From CAZOWM01 sp964583615 (GTDB lineage Bacteria; Spirochaetota; B62-G9; DRHN01), in NCBI GenBank assembly GCA_964583615.1, contig CAZOWM010000057.1, positions 1-18,310 of the forward strand: a stretch of 18,310 nucleotides of DNA, written 5' to 3'. Under the pieces are notes generated by a model that had not been told where the DNA came from, made no database searches, and saw only the letters and a program-made list of their open reading frames with translations. Below, piece after piece: positions 14,044 to 18,310 of this stretch. Within the stretch, counting starts at the first letter, position 1. Every line of letters starts with the position of its first letter. Both the position numbers and the translations under genes were made by a program.

Positions 14044-14607
14044 CTACAGAGGCTCGCACTTCAGATGGTCCCTGGACTCCTCTCGTATCGCCCAGTGTCC
14101 CGAGTCACGCAAGTGCTTTTTCGTTATCTTTCTGGACTGATGGCCGTCATCGATAACGAGGGAGCCTTTTTTTTTCGTTATTCGGTGAAGCTCTGCGAGA
14201 AAGTCGGTGGGTTTTTTAATAATGAAGAACATGTCGATTGCGCATACCACGTCCGCACACTGGTCAGGAAGCGTACTGTCGTACCCTGAGACGAGCACGG
14301 GCTCAATGTTTTTCAGGTTGAGCTCTTTCATTTTCTTTTCCACTGTTTGTATTGCGAGCTCGTGTATGTCCACGGCATAGACTTTTCCCTTTTCACCGAC
14401 CAGTTGCGCGAACTGTACCGAGTACCTCCCCGGGCCGCACCCGTAGTCGACAACGGTCATCCCTTCCGAAATACCGAATTTCTTGACACGCCTCTTCAAA
14501 TAAGGAAAGACAAAATCAAGGATTTTGAATAGAAAGGTCATATGTTTGAAAGAGGCGTCAGACATCTTTTCTGTCTTTCTTTTTTCAGATCTTTTTTTCA
14601 CACCCAT
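14044..14607 (-). CDS. Class I SAM-dependent methyltransferase
   Basis: A 187-residue protein with a Rossmann methyltransferase fold. Motif I is VVDYGCGPGRYS (52-63). The second acidic strand is KVYAVDIHELAI (75-86) with Asp80 placed to bind the SAM ribose. DVVCAIDMFFII (119-130) is motif IV and KKKGSLVIDDG (145-155) is the later strand. The segment before it, SFKHMTFLFKILDFVFP, is typical of a common small bacterial group whose substrate is unknown (UbiE-like by annotation only). ATG 14607 is chosen, with GAGGTGG 4 bases upstream; a start at Met15 is also possible. A TATAGT at 14632-14627 could be the -10, although the PLP enzyme lies only 58 bases upstream on the same strand and read-through is possible. 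Confidence 0.85.
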   Translation of the reverse strand: MGVKKRSEKRKTEKMSDASFKHMTFLFKILDFVFPYLKRRVKKFGISEGMTVVDYGCGPGRYSVQFAQLVGEKGKVYAVDIHELAIQTVEKKMKELNLKNIEPVLVSGYDSTLPDQCADVVCAIDMFFIIKKPTDFLAELHRITKKKGSLVIDDGHQSRKITKKHLRDSGHWAIREESRDHLKCEPL

Positions 14608-14665
14608 TTTTCCACCTCTCATGAATACTATACCGGTACATAAACAGAAACACATGCAGAGGAGT

Positions 14666-15796
14666 CTACAAGGAAAATGCCTGTTTCAGATCGGAAATCA
14701 GGTCGTCAGCCTCCTCGATGCCCACCGAAAGTCTGAGAAGGCCGTCGCTGATCCCGGCGCGTTCGCGCTCCTCTTTCGAAAGGCGCGCATGAGACGTGAG
14801 TGCGGGCGAGCAGATGATCGACTCCACACCTCCAAGGCTCACCGAAGGACGGATGAGGCAAAGCTTTTTCTGAAACGACACGCTGTCCAAAGCGTCGAGC
14901 TCGAATGACACCATTCCCCCGAATCCCGCCATCTGCTTTTGTGCGATGCGGTGGCCCGGATGTTTTGGGAGACCGGGATAGTACACTTTTCTTACTCCCG
15001 GATGGTCGTTCAAAAAGGATGCGACTTCCATCGCATTGCTGTTTATCTGTTCCACCCGCACAGCAAGCGTTTTGAGGCTCCTCTCTAAAAGATAACAGGT
15101 CAGTGCGTTGAGGCTGCCTCCGAGCCCCACCGCAGTTTTTCGGATCAGATCGATGATCGAATCGGAAGAGGTGACAGTGCCTGCACAGATATCGCTGTGC
15201 CCTCCGAGATATTTCGTGGCGCTGTGGAGCACGACATCGATCCCACGTTTCCGGGGATTCTGATTGATCGGTGACGCGAATGTGTTGTCCGCTACAGACA
15301 CCACCCCGTTTGACCGTGCGAGAGAGGCGATCTCCTCGAGATCGATGATGTGCAGAAGTGGGTTTGAAGGTGTTTCCACGTAGATTGCTTTTGTGTTGGG
15401 CCGTATCGCTTTTTTGAAGGATTCTTCGCTGTTGTCTTCGACAACGGTATACTCGATGGAAAAATCCTGCAGCCTGGTGGTGATGAAGTTGAATGTTCCT
15501 CCGTAGAGCCCGTTTTGAAACACCGCATGATCACCGCTTTTCAGAAGAGAGAGCAGCGTCGTCGATATGGCCGCCATTCCGGAACTGAACACGAGGCTGT
15601 TTTCCCCGTACTCCAGTACGCTCATCTTTCTGACAACGGCCTCCTGGTTCACCGTATTGAAGTACCGGGGGTACATGATCTGGTGTTTGTCGAGATAGGC
15701 GAAGGATGTTGATGTGTGGATGGGGGTATTAGTCCCCCGCACTCTCTCGTCAACAATGGTTCCCTCATGCACGCATGCGGTTTTTTTTGATTCCAT
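14666..15796 (-). CDS. Trans-sulfuration PLP enzyme (cystathionine gamma-synthase/lyase type)
   Basis: A 376-residue protein of the Cys/Met metabolism PLP-dependent family. The cofactor Lys is K195 in SATKYLGGHSD (192-202). Asp170 in VADNTFASP pairs with the pyridine nitrogen, and SSGMAAIS (71-78) forms the phosphate loop. ETPSNPLL (141-148) and LGGVESIICSPA (321-332) are the other family signatures. LYGGTFNFI (97-105) has Gly where methionine gamma-lyases have Cys, so synthase or cystathionine lyase activity is more likely than methionine gamma-lyase, but the subfamily is not decided. The N-terminus has YPRYFNT instead of the usual YxR(Y/x) segment. GGAGG lies 5 bases before the ATG. It follows the PAS gene by 21 bases, so the two are probably co-transcribed. 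Confidence 0.9.
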   Translation of the reverse strand: MESKKTACVHEGTIVDERVRGTNTPIHTSTSFAYLDKHQIMYPRYFNTVNQEAVVRKMSVLEYGENSLVFSSGMAAISTTLLSLLKSGDHAVFQNGLYGGTFNFITTRLQDFSIEYTVVEDNSEESFKKAIRPNTKAIYVETPSNPLLHIIDLEEIASLARSNGVVSVADNTFASPINQNPRKRGIDVVLHSATKYLGGHSDICAGTVTSSDSIIDLIRKTAVGLGGSLNALTCYLLERSLKTLAVRVEQINSNAMEVASFLNDHPGVRKVYYPGLPKHPGHRIAQKQMAGFGGMVSFELDALDSVSFQKKLCLIRPSVSLGGVESIICSPALTSHARLSKEERERAGISDGLLRLSVGIEEADDLISDLKQAFSL

Positions 15797-15817
15797 GTGT
15801 TCCTCCGATTTTTGGTA

Positions 15818-16216
15818 TCAATCGAGAAGCCGCTTCTCACCCTCCAGTGACTGTAGACGGCTTATCTTTTGGGAGACCTCCAGACACCCGAGATACTCCC
15901 CGTTTTCGCCACGAAGCGCAAGATACTGGATGTATATTTTTTCCGGTTTTCCATCAAGTTCCATTTCGATCCAGAACTCAGCGCTCTCCCTCTTTCCGTG
16001 CTTCATCTCGGAAAGGATCACCTCCACCTTGTCGAGGCTTTTTTTGGGGTGACAGTCGCGCACGTCCTTTCCGAGAACAGCTGTGGGACGTTTGAAGACA
16101 CGGGTTTTATGCCTGTTCCATGCGAGCACTTTGTTGTTTTCGTCGACGAGAGAAAATTCAATAGGAATCGTCTCAAGTAATGAGTCGAGCATTTTTTCGG
16201 ACAGTTTTCCGACCAT
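15818..16216 (-). CDS. Stand-alone PAS domain protein (DUF438 PAS type)
   Basis: A 132-residue cytoplasmic protein consisting almost only of one PAS domain, of the type found at the C-terminus of DUF438 proteins (PAS_10). It runs from IPIEFSLVDENNKVLAWN (17-34), through the conserved GKDVRDCHPKKS (49-60) with C55 and H56, to YIQYLALRGENGEYLGCLE and SRLQSLEGEKRLL at the end. In most relatives this domain follows a DUF438 and a hemerythrin domain; both are missing here and the short ORF has its own strong GGAGGAG ribosome site, so it is a natural stand-alone version. PAS domains bind small ligands or cofactors and mediate protein contacts. It has no output domain, so it probably works through a partner. 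It precedes the PLP enzyme by 21 bases. Confidence 0.85.
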   Translation of the reverse strand: MVGKLSEKMLDSLLETIPIEFSLVDENNKVLAWNRHKTRVFKRPTAVLGKDVRDCHPKKSLDKVEVILSEMKHGKRESAEFWIEMELDGKPEKIYIQYLALRGENGEYLGCLEVSQKISRLQSLEGEKRLLD

Positions 16217-16376
16217 TTCTCTCCTCCTTTCCGTTGAATTGGAGCTTCATCCGATGTATATAGTAGTGCAAAGTGCCGGAAATTGAAACGCATTTTGCAG
16301 AGTGTAGTCCATAGATAAACAGGGAACTGCCGTGGTGTGCAATCAAAGTCTTTTCGCCCGAAGATCCTTTAAGGCG

Positions 16377-17063
16377 CTATTTCGTTTTTTCAAGCCTTTT
16401 TTGCATCGCATCGCTTCTGAGCTCCCTGATCGCGTCGGATGCGATCCAGCGGGCCGCCTTCGAGTCGAGCTGTTTGATCTCTTCTGCGAGCTGTATTGCA
16501 GCGCTGTTGAGACGCTGATTTCTTTTTCCTATGTTCCGAAGCGCCCAGCTCACCGCCTTTTTTACGAAGTTTCTCTCATCAGTGGCTCCCTTTTTTATCA
16601 CCGGAAAAAGATCGATGAACTCGTCGTCCTCCGCTCCCCTGTCGTGCCACGCAACGCACGCAATGAGAGAGTATGCCGTCCTCCTCACAAACTCCTCCGG
16701 CCGATCGGACCACTCTTGGATCTTTTTGAGGACAAATGTAGTTTTTTCAAAAAGGTTCATGCATACCTGGTCGCACACGTCCCAGGAATTGATGCCGTTC
16801 ACCCATTCCTCCATCTGCGCTTCCGTCACTTTTTCCGGCTCGTCGATCATTGCTGAAACGATTCTCGCCTCCGCAATCCCGGTTTTCCAAAGTTCAACTG
16901 CAAGCTCGTGATCCTTTCCCACTTCTTTGGAAAGCTTTCGCATGTCAGGGACCGACACTCCCAGTCTCCCGACGGTTTCCATTCCAAACTGCGCCATTCC
17001 TTTTATAGCCCCGGGTTTTGCCTTCTCTCTGAGTCTATCCAGTACTTCCTCAGCGGTTTCCAT
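16377..17063 (-). CDS. DNA alkylation repair protein (AlkD-like HEAT-repeat glycosylase)
   Basis: A 228-residue, all-helical protein of the DNA alkylation repair family (PF08713). AlkD-type members excise N3- and N7-alkylated purines using a HEAT-repeat scaffold. Recognisable segments are GVSVPDMRKL (35-44), INSWDVCDQVCMNLF (91-105), EWSDRPEEFVRRTAYSLI (117-134) and FVKKAVSWALRNIGKRN (166-182); the conserved Trp, Asp and Arg positions lie in these. The C-terminal helix (WIASDAIRELRSD) is complete. The start ATG 17063 follows a GGGGGCGG ribosome site. The family also contains members without glycosylase activity, so activity should not be assumed. The downstream region to the PAS gene (16217-16376) holds no gene. 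Confidence 0.88.
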   Translation of the reverse strand: METAEEVLDRLREKAKPGAIKGMAQFGMETVGRLGVSVPDMRKLSKEVGKDHELAVELWKTGIAEARIVSAMIDEPEKVTEAQMEEWVNGINSWDVCDQVCMNLFEKTTFVLKKIQEWSDRPEEFVRRTAYSLIACVAWHDRGAEDDEFIDLFPVIKKGATDERNFVKKAVSWALRNIGKRNQRLNSAAIQLAEEIKQLDSKAARWIASDAIRELRSDAMQKRLEKTK

Positions 17064-17091
17064 TCACCGCCCCCTGAAAAAACACCCAATC

Positions 17092-17110
17092 CCTCTCTTT
17101 TTTTCTCTCC
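17092..17110. repeat. Homopyrimidine mirror repeat
   Basis: CCTCTC, seven T and CTCTCC form a perfect 19-base mirror repeat (homopurine on the other strand). It lies between the AlkD-like and LRR genes, about 30 bases upstream of the AlkD-like start. Such sequences can form triplex DNA, but short ones also arise by chance. Confidence 0.3.
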
Positions 17111-17167
17111 AGGCGGAGCATATACCGAACCCCTCGACGGATATCCGCACATCAGGCGATTCACGTG

Positions 17168-17863
17168 TTACTGAATTATCACAACAAAGTTTGCTTCGAG
17201 CTTTTGTATGAGATGGGGATTCTGTACAGGGTTTTTCTCCAGATTGACGAACTTGAGACTCTCGAGATGCAACAGAGGGGAAATGTCCTCCACCGCATTG
17301 TATGAAAGATCTATTATTTGTAGACTATGCATTCCCCTCAGATATTCGATGTGTGAAATAACATTATTCGAGAGGAAGAGCTCCTCAAGGTATTCCAGGA
17401 ATTGAATGTGATAAATGCTGGAGATACAGTTGTTCGAGAGGTTCAGACCGGTGATTTTCCTGCAGTATTGCACACCTTCTAAATCGTGAATATTGTAATC
17501 TGTTAAGCTCACCTCTCCTTCAATTGACGCGAGGTCATTCAAGTCGAGCGAACAATCAAGACTGCCGATATATTCACAATTTATCGCAGTCAGGAAATCA
17601 TTATACTCCTCTATCTCACGCGGGTCTTCTTCATGGGACGATTCAAAGGTGTTCGGCATGTAGTCGCGAAAATCTTCCTCACCGTAGTGATACATCTCAG
17701 TAATATCGAGATTAAAACGCTCGGTGTACGCTTCTGTGACCAGGGTATCTGCGGTAAGCAGGTTTTTGTATAAAACCAGCCGTCCGAGATTGTTTTTGCT
17801 GTAGCAATTTTTTATATCGTTTATATTGAGAAAAGAAATACCGAGCTCATCATGGGGGAACAT
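17168..17863 (-). CDS. Leucine-rich-repeat protein
   Basis: A 231-residue soluble protein with no signal peptide. Its C-terminal half is a short array of 22-residue leucine-rich repeats of the SDS22/internalin-like type: a divergent cap at 115-136, repeats at 137-158, 159-180 and 181-202, and a last partial one from 203. The pattern is LxxLxLxxNxIxxIxxL. The N-terminal half (1-115) is acidic and unrecognised. LRRs usually serve as protein-binding surfaces; the partner is unknown. ATG 17863 has AGAGG 5 bases upstream. The frame stays open upstream to about 17980 with protein-like sequence but no ATG, GTG or TTG, so a non-standard start near the end of the MBL gene is possible. Confidence 0.75.
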   Translation of the reverse strand: MFPHDELGISFLNINDIKNCYSKNNLGRLVLYKNLLTADTLVTEAYTERFNLDITEMYHYGEEDFRDYMPNTFESSHEEDPREIEEYNDFLTAINCEYIGSLDCSLDLNDLASIEGEVSLTDYNIHDLEGVQYCRKITGLNLSNNCISSIYHIQFLEYLEELFLSNNVISHIEYLRGMHSLQIIDLSYNAVEDISPLLHLESLKFVNLEKNPVQNPHLIQKLEANFVVIIQ

Positions 17864-17934
17864 GACAACCTCTTTCTCAAGTTCGTTCAGTATTTTTTCA
17901 TGGATGTATTCGATTTCTTCGGATTTGATGAGAA

Positions 17935-18310
17935 TCAGAATTCGATTACCTTGCCGCTGTGCAGCCGTTCAAACCTGTTCCCGAATACCTGCCGCAGTCG
18001 ATGTTCCGCTTCACCGCCTGTGCAGTGACCACTGTATATCTTTTCAATCTGCATCTCTGCGAGGTCCTTCACCGTTTTATCGATCAATTCATCATCAGCG
18101 TTGATCAAGTGAAAGCCCCCGATGACCGCCTTTACCCGATCGATGCCCATGATACGAATCGCCTTTTTCGTGATGCTCACGATTCCCGCATGTGAGCAGC
18201 CGGTTACGACAATGAGCCCTCCTGAAGTGTTTATGCAGAGCGATATATCATCGACCGCACTGGCTTTTATCAATTCACCGTCTCTGATATCAAAGAGATT
18301 GAGATGGGGA
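17935..18310 (-). CDS. Metallo-beta-lactamase-fold protein (COG1237-like), C-terminal part
   Basis: The gene enters from the right edge and ends at TGA 17935. The visible 124 residues carry the C-terminal half of an MBL-fold hydrolase of the COG1237 group (annotated as dihydropteridine/methanopterin-biosynthesis-like or as generic MBL-fold metallo-hydrolase). The motif TGCSHAGIVSI holds a metal-ligand His; AVIGGFHLINADDELI and YSGHCTGGEAEHRL follow with further His. The first HxHxDH motif must lie outside the window. The substrate is unknown. The LRR gene follows 71 bases downstream on the same strand (or nearer if it has an earlier start), so they may share a transcript. Confidence 0.8.
   Translation of the reverse strand, partial: PHLNLFDIRDGELIKASAVDDISLCINTSGGLIVVTGCSHAGIVSITKKAIRIMGIDRVKAVIGGFHLINADDELIDKTVKDLAEMQIEKIYSGHCTGGEAEHRLRQVFGNRFERLHSGKVIEF

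Noticed and set aside
13900..14289. Plus-strand 129-residue frame
   Set aside because: Its second half is antisense to the methyltransferase gene, and the GTG start has no ribosome site.
17138..17147. 10-base palindrome CGGATATCCG downstream of the LRR gene
   Set aside because: Short palindromes are common by chance and there is no second copy or promoter context.

Overview
The window is a typical bacterial chromosome segment: closely packed genes, Shine-Dalgarno starts and several GTG or TTG starts. The coding parts look moderately GC-rich by eye and the non-coding islands are AT-rich. The gene set fits an anaerobic or facultative bacterium: a DUF2148 iron-sulfur protein, a DUF438-type PAS protein, a bacterial acyl-ACP thioesterase, a COG1237-type metallo-beta-lactamase-fold protein and MntP. 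A spirochaete or similar lineage is possible, but no marker gene settles the taxonomy. Two runs of exactly 100 N (3012-3111 and 12834-12933) look like scaffold joins of unknown size, so gene order across them is uncertain.

Layout. 1-1500: the 3' end of an IS1634-like transposase, then a convergent small lipoprotein gene with an extended -10 promoter. 1500-3700: a NOX/FRE-type membrane ferric reductase, a short minus-strand coding tail running into the first gap, and a DUF2148 protein. 3700-4800: an AT-rich island of decayed or mis-sequenced genes, namely a frameshifted response-regulator receiver, a second frameshifted coding remnant and a possible third. 4800-5470: two small unrecognised proteins. 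5470-8980 (minus): lipid kinase, then a probable operon of acyl-ACP thioesterase, MFS transporter and alkyltransferase-like DNA-repair protein; the last two overlap by GTGA. 9080-11550: mntP, nitroreductase and aldo/keto reductase, the last two divergent around an inverted repeat. 11650-13600 (minus): an ADP-ribosylglycohydrolase coupled by a GTGA overlap to a 68-residue unknown protein, the second gap, and a dapF-like gene that breaks near the gap and has Ser where DapF normally has its first catalytic Cys. 14040-16220 (minus): methyltransferase, cystathionine gamma-synthase/lyase-type PLP enzyme and a stand-alone PAS protein. 16370-18310 (minus): AlkD-like DNA glycosylase, leucine-rich-repeat protein and the C-terminal part of a metallo-beta-lactamase-fold protein.

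How the genes work together. Most are single housekeeping or accessory functions. Supported links are thioesterase/MFS/ATL (promoter, short gap, overlap), the 68-residue protein with the ADP-ribosylglycohydrolase, and the PAS protein with the PLP enzyme. Two separate alkyl-DNA-damage proteins (ATL and AlkD-like) occur in the same 12 kb. I see no CRISPR array, tRNA, rRNA, phage module or recognisable defence system. The points most worth checking are the Ser-type DapF relative, the frameshift cluster, the ARH/small-protein pair and the motif shared upstream of two redox genes.
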